From JACVRM01 sp963839815 (lineage in GTDB: Bacteria > Actinomycetota > Thermoleophilia > Gaiellales > Gaiellaceae): a stretch of 64,000 nucleotides of DNA. The translations under genes were made by a program, and so were the position numbers. The DNA lies in assembly GCA_963839815.1 (NCBI GenBank), contig CAWIWF010000006.1, positions 372,001 through 436,000 on the forward strand, given 5' to 3'. Shown in pieces: positions 23,687 to 31,463 of the stretch; position 1 is the stretch's first letter; every line of letters starts with the position of its first letter. Below the pieces are notes generated by a model. It was not told the origin of the DNA. It saw nothing but the letters and a program-made list of their open reading frames with translations, and made no database searches.

Positions 23687-24060
23687 CCACGGTCCTCATC
23701 GGCGTCACGGCCGGGCTCGCTGCAGGCGTGCTCGCAGGGCTGTTCGGCGTCGGCGGCGGCATCCTCTTCGTGCCCGTGCTGACGCTGGGTCTTGGGCTCT
23801 CGCAGATCGAGGGCGAGGCGACGTCGCTGCTCGCCATCCTCCCCACGGTGGTCGCGGGCACGTGGACACAGCAGCGCTACGGCAACGTTCGCTGGCGGCC
23901 GGCGCTCGTGATGGGCGTCGCGGCGCTGGCGGGCGTGGAGGGGGGCGTGCGGATCGCGGAGTCGATGCCGGAGGAGTTGCTGCGGCGGCTCTTCGGCGTG
24001 CTGATGCTGGGCGTCGCCGCGCAGATCGCGTGGCGCGCAGCACGGTCCTCGCGGGCCTGA
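23683..24060 (+). CDS. TauE/SafE-type anion exporter, C-terminal half protein
   Basis: 125 residues, again about four hydrophobic spans, with the second signature GVLAGLFGVGGGILFVPVL, then EGEATSLLAILPTVVAG and RRLFGVLMLGVAAQIAWRA. Its ATG overlaps the stop of the first half, so the two are made in equal amounts. The pair is a real split, not an obvious frameshift: the first half ends in a natural LRLVIVG tail and this one opens with its own Met. Confidence 0.75.
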   Translation: MTTVLIGVTAGLAAGVLAGLFGVGGGILFVPVLTLGLGLSQIEGEATSLLAILPTVVAGTWTQQRYGNVRWRPALVMGVAALAGVEGGVRIAESMPEELLRRLFGVLMLGVAAQIAWRAARSSRA

Positions 24061-24098
24061 GCTCGGCCTCCGGCGACGCGATCGGCCGCTGATTTGCC

Positions 24099-24104
24099 GA
24101 TAAT
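24099..24104 (+). promoter_or_regulatory. -10 element GATAAT
   Basis: GATAAT, seven bases, then GTG at 24112. It favours GTG 24112 over the TTG at 24094, which overlaps the box. Confidence 0.55.
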
Positions 24105-24111
24105 GCTGTTC

Positions 24112-25605
24112 GTGGCCCGCCGCCTCGCCCTGCCAGTTCTCCTGCTCGCCTGCCTCTCGGTCCTGGGCGCTCGGTCTGCGCCGGCCGTTCCGCAGGCAGA
24201 GTCGTCAGCCGCGTCGACCGCGTTTGCCGCCCGCGTGATCGTGCCGGGAGCGGGCACGTCGGCAGCAGACATCGAGGCGCCGGGCGACCGCGTCTCGCTG
24301 GGGCCGGGATGGGCCTACCCGGCCGACGGCTCGGTCGTCCAGACCGGGCGCATCAGTACGAGCGCGACGACCGAGCGCGTCGCGCTCGCAGTTGCCGAGG
24401 CCGGGAGCCAGGTGCAGAACGTGTCGCTCTTCGGCGGCGAGGTGACCGCGACCGCGGTCGTCTCCACCGTGCGTGCCCAGGCCGGCCGCCGCAAGGCCTC
24501 GGGGGCGTTCACCGGCACCCGTGTCGTTGGCCTGGTCGTGCACGGCCAGCCGGTCGCGGCCACGCCGGGAACGGTCGTCCCGCTCGCCGACTGGGGGCGG
24601 CTCTCAGTGCTGGAGCAGACCGGGTCGCCCTTCGCCACCGAGGGACCGCCGAGCTACCGCCTGTCGGCGACCGGGCTCCACGTGGAGCTCCTCGCCGAGC
24701 ATGCAGGCCTGCCGGTCGGCGCCGAGATCTTCGTGGGCTTCGCCGAGGCGAGCGTGCAGGGTGGCACGCCGCCGCAGCCCGAGGTCGCGCCTCCGGCCGC
24801 AGAGAGCTTCAGCGAGGAGGCGGCGCCGGGCGCCAGGAAGGCGAAGCCCAAGCGTGCGCCGGGGCTCAGCCTCGCGCCGCCGCGGCGGACGCCGCCCGAC
24901 CTGCAGCCGCCGCTGACCGCGGGCGGCTACGTCTTCCCCGTGTACGGCGAGACCTCATGGGTCGACACGTGGGGTGGGCCGCGCGCAGCGCCGGTCGGCT
25001 GGCACCACGGTCAGGACATCTTCGCCCCGCTTGGCGCGCCGGTGCTCGCGGTCGCCGACGGGACGTTGTTCTCGGTCGGCTGGAACGACCTCGGCGGCCT
25101 ACGCCTCTGGCTCCGCGACGGCGAGGGCAACGAGTTCTACTACGCGCACCTGGCGGCGCTCTCCACACGGGCCGTCAACGGCGCCACCGTGCAGGCCGGC
25201 GAGGTGATCGGCTTCGTGGGGAACACCGGCGACGCCCGCACGACGCCCTACCACCTGCACTTCGAGGTGCACCCGGTCTCGATGCTGTACCTCGGCTATG
25301 ACGGCGCGGTCAACCCGGCGCCCTACCTGAGCGGCTGGCAACGGCTCCGCGACGTGCCGATCACCGGCGTCCTTGGCGGCTGGGCACTGCCACTCCCTGC
25401 CGGCAGCCGGGTGCCGAAACCCGGCGCGATCCTGCTCCAGGTCTCCGACATCTCGACCGCGACGGGGCTCGACCCCGCCTCGCTGCGGGCAGCGCTCCGG
25501 GCCCGCGCCCCGGCGCTCGCCGACGGCTCGGTCGGCGCGCTCCTCCGGGACACGGCCTCGAAGCTGCTGCAGCAGTCGCAGGTGCCGCGGCTCGACCGCG
25601 GCTAG
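24112..25605 (+). CDS. Secreted M23-family metallopeptidase
   Basis: 497 residues. N-terminal signal peptide (RRLALPVLLLACLSVLGARSAPA). Residues about 30-210 form an unrecognised Val/Ala-rich domain, followed by a Pro-rich linker (KPKRAPGLSLAPPRRTPP). The M23 peptidase domain is about residues 270-405: GWHHGQDIFAP (His and Asp zinc ligands of HxxxD type), FYYAHLAAL and YHLHFEVHP (HxH). A C-terminal segment of about 90 residues has no recognised domain. Predicted to act on cell-wall peptides outside the membrane; zinc ligands look complete, so it may be active. Confidence 0.85.
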   Translation: MARRLALPVLLLACLSVLGARSAPAVPQAESSAASTAFAARVIVPGAGTSAADIEAPGDRVSLGPGWAYPADGSVVQTGRISTSATTERVALAVAEAGSQVQNVSLFGGEVTATAVVSTVRAQAGRRKASGAFTGTRVVGLVVHGQPVAATPGTVVPLADWGRLSVLEQTGSPFATEGPPSYRLSATGLHVELLAEHAGLPVGAEIFVGFAEASVQGGTPPQPEVAPPAAESFSEEAAPGARKAKPKRAPGLSLAPPRRTPPDLQPPLTAGGYVFPVYGETSWVDTWGGPRAAPVGWHHGQDIFAPLGAPVLAVADGTLFSVGWNDLGGLRLWLRDGEGNEFYYAHLAALSTRAVNGATVQAGEVIGFVGNTGDARTTPYHLHFEVHPVSMLYLGYDGAVNPAPYLSGWQRLRDVPITGVLGGWALPLPAGSRVPKPGAILLQVSDISTATGLDPASLRAALRARAPALADGSVGALLRDTASKLLQQSQVPRLDRG

Positions 25606-25614
25606 GGCTCTCGC

Positions 25615-26040
25615 TCAGCCGCCGTTCGCGCTCGGCGTCTCGCCGAAGTCGCTGCTGTCGCTGTCGCCGCCGCCGAACATGCCCTTGAGCCACTCGCGCG
25701 TCGCGGCGCCCGTCATCGGGTTGAACAGCACGCCCGCGACGATGCCGGCGAGCAGGAGCGTGTTGCGAGCCTTGTGGCTCTCCTCGCCCTGGACGCGCTC
25801 GGCCGCCTTGCGGAGGTCGTCGATCGCGCGCCGCAGGTTCTCGTGCACGTCCTTGTCCGTCGCCACGCGCGCCGCCAGGGTGGTGACCCCGCGGCCGCCG
25901 ATCAGCTCGTCGTAGATCTCGCGTGCCGCGGCGATCGCGTCGCGCACGTCGTCCCGCACCTTCTCGTCGGTGAGCGCGCGCTCGACATACGGCTTCACTG
26001 CCAGGCCGCGCTCGGTGATCTTGTCGCGTGTCTTCGCCAC
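25615..26040 (-). CDS. Small membrane-associated protein of unknown function
   Basis: 141 residues. The N-terminal about 90 are charged and probably helical (ITERGLAVKPYVERALTDEKVRDDVRDAI, RRAIDDLRKAAERVQ). One hydrophobic span (NTLLLAGIVAGVLFNPMTGAATREWL) follows, and the tail is Gly/Ser/Asp-rich. It resembles conserved actinobacterial hypothetical proteins with a YtxH-like layout, but I cannot name it. Convergent with the M23 gene. Divergent from the MMPL gene, 180 bp away. Confidence 0.65.
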   Translation of the reverse strand: MAKTRDKITERGLAVKPYVERALTDEKVRDDVRDAIAAAREIYDELIGGRGVTTLAARVATDKDVHENLRRAIDDLRKAAERVQGEESHKARNTLLLAGIVAGVLFNPMTGAATREWLKGMFGGGDSDSSDFGETPSANGG

Positions 26041-26132
26041 TGGGTTCCCTTCCGTCGTCTTGCTCGGGGGGTCATCGGACCGTCCCTCACTTGTATCCCG
26101 GCGCCATGCGACACAAACGCTACGCCATTCAC

Positions 26133-26162
26133 TTGACTCGGCGCGCGGCGAGTGACTAGCCT
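26133..26162 (+). promoter_or_regulatory. Promoter TTGACT-18-TAGCCT
   Basis: The clearest two-box housekeeping promoter in the window: TTGACT (26133-26138), 18 bp, TAGCCT (26157-26162). It predicts a 5' UTR of about 50 nt for the MMPL gene. Confidence 0.6.
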
Positions 26163-26181
26163 GGTCGACGAAGGTGTGAGT

Positions 26182-26204
26182 GGCGGCTCACTAACTCAGC
26201 CGCC
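26182..26204 (+). promoter_or_regulatory. 5' UTR hairpin GGCGGCT-N9-AGCCGCC
   Basis: Perfect 7-bp stem with a 9-nt loop inside the predicted leader of the MMPL gene, ending 16 nt before ATG 26221. It could affect mRNA stability or translation. Confidence 0.4.
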
Positions 26205-26220
26205 CGGGGGACACGACTCG

Positions 26221-28413
26221 ATGGAACGCTGGACACGAACGGTCATCCGCCACCGCTGGCTCGTCCTCGCGGCCTGGCTCGCCGCCCTCGTGGTGTCGGC
26301 CGTCGCGGCCGCCGGTCTCAGCGACCTGCTCACGAACCGCTTCACGCTCCCCGGAACGGACACGCACCGCGCCGAGCGCATCCTGGACGAGCGCTTCGGC
26401 CAGCGCTCGACCGGGTCATTCACGCTCGTCGCGGCAGCGCAGCCCGGGACGAGCGCCCGGGAGCTCGTCGTCCCCCTCGCCGCCGCGGCCGAGCGTGCCG
26501 CGCGTGAGCTCGGGCTGGCGACGCCCGACGCGCAGGCGAGCGTCGCCGCCACGCTGCCCGTCTCGCCGACCGTCGCGACCGCGACCATCACCTCCAACCT
26601 CGAGCCGGCCGACGCCAAGCTGCGGACGGACGAGATGCGACGCGCCGCCGGGGAGATCGCCGGCGCCACCGTCTTTCTGACCGGGCAGGCGGCCGTCGAG
26701 CACGACCTCGACCCGGTCTTCAAGCGCGACCTCTTCGTCGGCGAGGTCCTGATCGCGATCCCGATCGCGGTGCTGCTGCTGGTGTTCGTCTTCGGGACGC
26801 TGGCGTTCCTCGTGCCGCTGCTCTTCGCGGCCGCCGCGATCCCCGTCACGCTCGGACTGGTCTGGATCGCCGCCAACTTCATGGAGCTGACCACCTACCT
26901 CCAGAACATGGTCATGCTGATCGGTCTCGGCATCGCCATCGACTACTCGCTCCTCGTCGTCTACCGCTACCGCGAGGAGCTCCGCCGGAACGACTCCAGG
27001 GAGGAGGCGCTCGTGCGGACGATCGCAACCGCCGGGCGCGCGGTCGTCTTCAGCGGCACGGCCGTCGCGATCGGGCTGGCGCTGCTGCTCGCGATGCCGC
27101 TGCCGTTCATGCGTGGGTTCGGCATCGGCGGGCTGCTCATCCCGATCGTGTCCGTGGTCTGCGCGCTGACGCTGCTGCCGGTGCTGCTCTACCTGATCGG
27201 CGCCAGGCTCGACAGCGTGCGCCTGTTGCCGCGGGCGCTGCTCGCACGGCGCGAGGACGAGGAGCACAACTTCTGGGTGCGACTGTCACGAACGATCATG
27301 CGGCGGCCGCTGCTGGTCGCGGCCGGCACCGCGCTCGCGCTCGTGGCCCTGACCGTGCCCGTGCTCGACCTCGAGCTCGGCCCCGGCTCGAACGCCGGCG
27401 TGCCCAAGCGGCTCGAGAGCATGCGTGGGCTCGATGTGCTCGCCGAGGCAGTCGGGGAGGGCGCGCTGGCGCCGACCAACGTGATCGTCGACGCGGGCCG
27501 CGCGGGCGGGGCCCGTGACCCGGAGGTGCAGGCGGCGGCCCGGCGCCTGATCGCGGCTGCTCGTCGCGATCCCGAGGTCGCCGCCGTGAGCTTCGAGGCG
27601 GGGCCGCAGTCGATCGATCCGAGCGGCCGCTACCTCAACCTGCAGCTGATCGGCGAGCACGAGTACGGCGAGTCGGCGAGCCTCGACTTCGTCGAGCGGC
27701 TCCGCGGTGACCTGATTCCCGGAGCGGGCTTCCCCGCAGGCGCGGAGGTGTACGCCGGCGGCGGGCCGCCGAGCGGTGTCGACTTCCTCGACCTCACCTA
27801 CGGCTCCTTCCCATGGCTCGTGCTCGGCGTGCTCGTGCTCACCTATCTGCTGCTCTTGCGGGCCTTTCGCTCGCTGCTCCTGCCGCTGAAGGCGATCCTG
27901 CTCAACCTGCTCGCGATCGGCGCCGCCTACGGCCTGCTTGTCGTCGTCTTCAAATGGGGAGCGGGCGAGTGGGCCGGGCTGATCGCCTACGACCAGATCG
28001 AGGGCTGGATCCCGGTGATGCTCTTCGCGATGCTGTTCGGCCTCTCGATGGACTACGAGGTCTTCCTCGTCTCACGCATGCGCGAGGAGTGGGACCGGAC
28101 GGGCGACAACGAACGGGCGGTGTCGCTCGGGCTGGCGAAGACCGGGCGGCTGGTGACGATCGCCGGTGCGATCATGTTCGCCGCGTTCTTGGGGTTGGTC
28201 GCCGGGTCGATCGTCGGCCTCCAGCAATTCGGCTTCGGGCTCGCGGCGGCGATCCTGCTGGACGTGACGATCGTGCGGGCGCTGCTCGTCCCCAGCGCGA
28301 TGAAGCTGTTCGGCCGCTGGAACTGGTGGCTGCCGCCGCGGATCGCGCGGGTGGCGCGGGTCGAGCCCTCGCCGCTCGAGCGCCGGCCAGCGCTCCGTGC
28401 CGCTGGTCGCTAG
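26221..28413 (+). CDS. MMPL-family RND transporter
   Basis: 730 residues, about 12 membrane spans in the two-lobed RND layout. The first span is HRWLVLAAWLAALVVSAVAAAGL. The proton-relay region of lobe one is IGLGIAIDYSLLVVYRYREEL and of lobe two MLFGLSMDYEVFLVSRMREEW; both carry the D-Y pairs typical of MMPL. Periplasmic loops follow spans 1 and 7. It probably exports a lipid or hydrophobic compound; the cargo is unknown. The ATG at 26221 directly precedes the first span, and GTG 26152 would overlap the promoter. Confidence 0.9.
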   Translation: MERWTRTVIRHRWLVLAAWLAALVVSAVAAAGLSDLLTNRFTLPGTDTHRAERILDERFGQRSTGSFTLVAAAQPGTSARELVVPLAAAAERAARELGLATPDAQASVAATLPVSPTVATATITSNLEPADAKLRTDEMRRAAGEIAGATVFLTGQAAVEHDLDPVFKRDLFVGEVLIAIPIAVLLLVFVFGTLAFLVPLLFAAAAIPVTLGLVWIAANFMELTTYLQNMVMLIGLGIAIDYSLLVVYRYREELRRNDSREEALVRTIATAGRAVVFSGTAVAIGLALLLAMPLPFMRGFGIGGLLIPIVSVVCALTLLPVLLYLIGARLDSVRLLPRALLARREDEEHNFWVRLSRTIMRRPLLVAAGTALALVALTVPVLDLELGPGSNAGVPKRLESMRGLDVLAEAVGEGALAPTNVIVDAGRAGGARDPEVQAAARRLIAAARRDPEVAAVSFEAGPQSIDPSGRYLNLQLIGEHEYGESASLDFVERLRGDLIPGAGFPAGAEVYAGGGPPSGVDFLDLTYGSFPWLVLGVLVLTYLLLLRAFRSLLLPLKAILLNLLAIGAAYGLLVVVFKWGAGEWAGLIAYDQIEGWIPVMLFAMLFGLSMDYEVFLVSRMREEWDRTGDNERAVSLGLAKTGRLVTIAGAIMFAAFLGLVAGSIVGLQQFGFGLAAAILLDVTIVRALLVPSAMKLFGRWNWWLPPRIARVARVEPSPLERRPALRAAGR

Positions 28414-28660
28414 GGCGGGGCGCCGACGATCGGCAGCACGAGCGCGGCGACGAACGCCCACGTCGGCCGCATCGCCCCGAACGCCGCCGGGTTGCAGCCG
28501 CCGCTCGGGCGTGGGAGGGGTCGGCCCGCGGAGCGCGCCTGGCGCGGCAGGCTCGTCGGTGCCCGGAGCACGGTCGGCTCCCGGTCGCGATCCGGACCGG
28601 TGCTCGTGGCCCTGCGGAACCCGGGTCCTGCCCTCGAGACGCCCGCCGGCCGCCGCCGAG
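28414..28660. other. Intergenic region, no gene seen
   Basis: About 250 bp. The minus strand has a short hydrophobic frame (TWAFVAALVLPIVG) without a convincing start; I see nothing else. Confidence 0.4.
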
Positions 28661-28666
28661 TAGCAT
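28661..28666 (+). promoter_or_regulatory. -10 element TAGCAT
   Basis: TAGCAT, six bases (CGCCGC), then GTG at 28673 of rmlA. It drives the rmlA-rmlC-rmlD row. Confidence 0.6.
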
Positions 28667-28672
28667 CGCCGC

Positions 28673-29452
28673 GTGGCCAGGGGGCTCATCTGCGCAGGCG
28701 GGACGGCGACGCGGCTCGAGGAGCTGACGCGCGTGACGAACAAGCACCTGCTGCCGGTCGGGCGCTGGCCGATGGTCTACTACCCGCTGCAGCTGCTCCA
28801 GCGGGTGGGGGTGCGCGAGGTGCTGCTCGTGACCGGCAAGCAGCACGCGGGCGACTTCATCGACCTGCTCGGCGACGGTCGCGTGCGGGCACGCGGAAGC
28901 GACGAGCCGCTCTTCGACCTCGACCTCACGTACAAGGTGCAGGTGGAGGCCGGCGGCATCGCGCAGGTGGTGGGAATGGCCAGTAACTTCGCCGGCGGCG
29001 AGAAGCTCGTCGTGTGCCTCGGCGACAACATCTTCGAGCGCGCGCACGCGGAGGCGATCCGCGAGTGGGAGGGCGACGGCGACGGGGCGCTCGTCTTCGC
29101 GAAGGAGGTGCCCGACCCGGAGCACTTCGGCGTGGTCGTCTACGACGGCGACGGAGAGGTGACCGACATCGTCGAGAAGGCCGGCGTCGTGGACACGCGC
29201 TATGCGGAGCCGCCGTCGGCCGACGCGGTGGTCGGGCTCTACTGCTACCCGCCGGACGTCTTCGACATCATCGGCGGGCTGGAGCCGTCGAGCCGGGGTG
29301 AGCTCGAGATCACCGACGTCAACCGCGTCTACGCGCAGCAGCGGCGGCTGTCCGTGCACCGCGTCGAGGGCTGGTGGCACGACGGGGGCAAGCACTGGGG
29401 CGACCTCGCCGAGGTCGGCCGGCTGATCGAGGACACCGGCGTCAACAAGTGA
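28673..29452 (+). CDS. rmlA: Glucose-1-phosphate thymidylyltransferase
   Basis: Makes dTDP-glucose from glucose 1-phosphate and dTTP, the first step to dTDP-L-rhamnose. 259 residues. Signatures: GLICAGGTATRLEELTRVTNKHLLPVG (nucleotide loop, slightly unusual GGTATRL), YYPLQLL, VCLGDNIFE, KEVPDPEHFGVVVYDGDGEVTDIVEKA, VGLYCYPPDVFDII and DVNRVYAQQ. The GTG start 6 nt after the -10 box predicts a leaderless transcript. Its stop overlaps the GTG of rmlC. Confidence 0.9.
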   Translation: MARGLICAGGTATRLEELTRVTNKHLLPVGRWPMVYYPLQLLQRVGVREVLLVTGKQHAGDFIDLLGDGRVRARGSDEPLFDLDLTYKVQVEAGGIAQVVGMASNFAGGEKLVVCLGDNIFERAHAEAIREWEGDGDGALVFAKEVPDPEHFGVVVYDGDGEVTDIVEKAGVVDTRYAEPPSADAVVGLYCYPPDVFDIIGGLEPSSRGELEITDVNRVYAQQRRLSVHRVEGWWHDGGKHWGDLAEVGRLIEDTGVNK

Positions 29453-29910
29453 TCACTCGCATCGAGCTCAGACGGCACGCGGACAGCCGCGGCTGGTTTG
29501 CGGAGATCGCGCGCGCCTCGGCGCTGCCCAAGCCGATCCGCCAGACGAACCTCGTCCACTCGCGGCAGGGTGTCATCCGCGGCCTCCACTATCACGAGCG
29601 CGGCCAGGACGACCTCTTCGTCTGCTTGCAGGGCAACGTGCGCGTCGTGGCGATGGACCGCGAGACGGGGGAGACCTTCACGGAGGACATCGGCGACGAC
29701 AACTTCGTCGGCATCTACATCCCGGGGACGCTCGCCCACGGGTACGAGGCGCTGACCGACTGCCTCTTCCTCTACCACGTGACCGAGGAGTACGACCCGG
29801 CGCACCCGGACGAGCACGGAATCCCGTGGGACGACGAGCGTGTGCGGCACCTCTGGAGCACGCCGGCGCCGATCCTGTCGGAGCGGGACGCATCGGCCGC
29901 CGCGTCCTGA
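29449..29910 (+). CDS. rmlC: dTDP-4-dehydrorhamnose 3,5-epimerase-like protein
   Basis: 153-residue cupin. DSRGWFAEIARAS, QTNLVHSRQGVIRGLHYH (catalytic His region), DDLFVCLQGNVRVVAMD and YIPGTLAHGYEAL are the RmlC core. It is shorter than the usual about 180-200 residues, and the C-terminal part is reduced to DPAHPDEHGIPWDD. Its position between rmlA and rmlD supports the rhamnose role over a related 3-epimerase. The GTG start lies inside the rmlA stop. Confidence 0.85.
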   Translation: MITRIELRRHADSRGWFAEIARASALPKPIRQTNLVHSRQGVIRGLHYHERGQDDLFVCLQGNVRVVAMDRETGETFTEDIGDDNFVGIYIPGTLAHGYEALTDCLFLYHVTEEYDPAHPDEHGIPWDDERVRHLWSTPAPILSERDASAAAS

Positions 29911-30695
29911 TCACCGGCGCGGGCGGCCAGCTCGGGGTCGCGCTGCAGGAGGCGTTCGCGGACGACGAGGTGGCGCCGCTCGCACGTGATCGATGGGACG
30001 TGCGCGAGCCCGTGCCGGTGAGTGTGGGCGCCGTCGACCTGGTGCTGCATGCGGCCGCCTGGACCCGGGTCGACGACGCGGAGGGCGATCCCGAGGGTGC
30101 CGCTGCCGTCAACGTGACGGGGACGCGCCACGCGGCCGGCCTGGGAGCGCCGCTCGTCTACTTCTCGACGGACTACGTCTTCGACGGCGAGAAGCGCGAG
30201 CCGTACGTCGAGTCCGACGTGCCCGCGCCCCGCTCGGTGTACGGGCGGACGAAGCTCGAGGGCGAGGCCGCGGCCGGCGAGGACGCGTGGATCGTGCGCT
30301 CGTCGTGGCTCTTCGGGCCGACCGGGCACAACTTCGTGCGCACGATGCTCCGTCTGGGCGCCGAGCGGGACGAGGTGCGCGTGGTCGACGATCAGGTCGG
30401 TTGCCCGACGTATGTCGGCCATCTCGCCGCTGCCGTGCGTGAGCTGGTCGGCCTGCCCCACGGGGTCTGGCACGTCGCGTCCGGCGGCGAGTGCACCTGG
30501 GCCGATTTCGCCCGCGCGATCTTCGAGGAGGCGGAGCTCCACTGCCGCGTCGTCGGGATCTCGACCGAGGAGTACGGGGCGCCGGCACCGCGGCCGGCGT
30601 ACTCCGTGCTCCGCAGCGAGCGGCCGGGCGCTCCCGAGCTGCCCCATTGGCGCGATGGCCTTCGGGCGTGCCTCGAGCGACTCGGCGCCGCCTGA
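29892..30695 (+). CDS. rmlD: dTDP-4-dehydrorhamnose reductase
   Basis: Last step to dTDP-L-rhamnose; short-chain dehydrogenase fold, about 267 residues. VLITGAGGQLGVALQEAF (NADPH loop), LVLHAAAWTRVDDAE, STDYVFDGE, VYGRTKLEGE (catalytic Tyr-x3-Lys) and RSSWLFGPTGHNFV are present. The expected start has no ATG/GTG/TTG: the only standard in-frame start is GTG 29826, 85 bases inside rmlC. ATC at 29892, after GGAGCGGG, gives the family length and is used here. If translation starts at 29826 the protein gains 22 residues. Confidence 0.85.
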   Translation: MGRRVLITGAGGQLGVALQEAFADDEVAPLARDRWDVREPVPVSVGAVDLVLHAAAWTRVDDAEGDPEGAAAVNVTGTRHAAGLGAPLVYFSTDYVFDGEKREPYVESDVPAPRSVYGRTKLEGEAAAGEDAWIVRSSWLFGPTGHNFVRTMLRLGAERDEVRVVDDQVGCPTYVGHLAAAVRELVGLPHGVWHVASGGECTWADFARAIFEEAELHCRVVGISTEEYGAPAPRPAYSVLRSERPGAPELPHWRDGLRACLERLGAA

Positions 30696-30754
30696 CGGTC
30701 ACTGATTCGGCCGCAAGACCACCGGGTCGCTTCGGTTTGGCGCCGCGCCGCGAA

Positions 30755-30794
30755 CAGGGACTGTCCCTGGGAACTGACCGCGGCGGACAGGTCC
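30755..30794 (+). repeat. REP-like palindrome upstream of RAYT, copy 1
   Basis: CAGGGAC-T-GTCCCTG (perfect 7-bp arms), then a tail with TGACCGCGGCGGACAGGTCC. Directly repeated at 30840-30879. Confidence 0.65.
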
Positions 30795-30839
30795 TCTGCA
30801 GCGAAACCGTGCCACTTCATCCACAGTGACAGACCTCTT

Positions 30840-30879
30840 CAGGGACTGTCCCTGACGGCTGACCGCGGCGGACATGTCC
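30840..30879 (+). repeat. REP-like palindrome upstream of RAYT, copy 2
   Basis: The same CAGGGAC-T-GTCCCTG, five spacer bases that differ, then TGACCGCGGCGGACATGTCC. The tail contains the GGACATGTCC palindrome found elsewhere. Ends about 70 bp before the transposase start. Confidence 0.65.
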
Positions 30880-30937
30880 ATTCACAAAAGAGCGTGACGA
30901 TTTCTCCACGGAGCCGTTTCGCGGCGACTGGCGGGCG

Positions 30938-30943
30938 TAGCCT
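30938..30943 (+). promoter_or_regulatory. -10 element TAGCCT
   Basis: TAGCCT, six bases (CGCCGC), then ATG at 30950 of the RAYT gene. Confidence 0.55.
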
Positions 30944-30949
30944 CGCCGC

Positions 30950-31399
30950 ATGCCACGAGTGCCGCGAGGCGAGCTCCTGCCCGAGTGGGGCGTGTTCCAC
31001 GTCGTCACGCGCGGCGTCGCCGAGACGTGCATCTTTCTCGACGATCGCGACCGCCGCGCGTTTCTCCGTCTCCTTGGAGCCGCGGTCGCGCGAACCGGTC
31101 TCCGCTGCGAGGTCTTCTGTCTGATGACGACGCACTACCACGCTGTGCTGACCGGCGAGCGCGACGAGCTCTCGGGCGCGCTCCACTCCCTCAATGGCCG
31201 CTATGCGAGCCGCTACAACCGCCGCTACAGGCGTCGCGGGCACCTGTTCGCCGATCGCTTCTCGAGCTGGATCGTCCTGAGCGAGCAGCACCTCGCCGCC
31301 ACAGTTGCGTACGTCCTCGCCAATCCTGTGCGAGCCGGGCTGTGTGCCTCGCCCGGCGATTGGCGTTGGAGCGCGAGCCGCTACGACCCCTTCGCGTGA
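30950..31399 (+). CDS. REP-associated tyrosine transposase (RAYT, IS200/Y1 superfamily)
   Basis: 149 residues, single-strand HUH-type transposase. The HUH pair is HYH in LMTTHYHAVL. The catalytic Tyr region is LNGRYASRYNRRYRRRGHLFADRF, followed by AYVLANPVRAG and WRWSASRY, all RAYT hallmarks. It lacks flanking IS ends of its own but lies just downstream of two palindromes, the usual arrangement for RAYTs and the REPs they maintain. It sits between rmlACD and rmlB and may have split an rml cluster. Probably domesticated. Confidence 0.88.
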   Translation: MPRVPRGELLPEWGVFHVVTRGVAETCIFLDDRDRRAFLRLLGAAVARTGLRCEVFCLMTTHYHAVLTGERDELSGALHSLNGRYASRYNRRYRRRGHLFADRFSSWIVLSEQHLAATVAYVLANPVRAGLCASPGDWRWSASRYDPFA

Positions 31400-31463
31400 T
31401 CTCGGATTCAACCGGCGGCGAAGGAGGAGTCGCGAGTCACCCACCCCCTCGGGGCTGCCCTCG

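Noticed and set aside
28414..28500. Short hydrophobic minus-strand frame ending APP and a stop
   Set aside because: No start, promoter or Shine-Dalgarno with the right phase; only about 20 hydrophobic residues.
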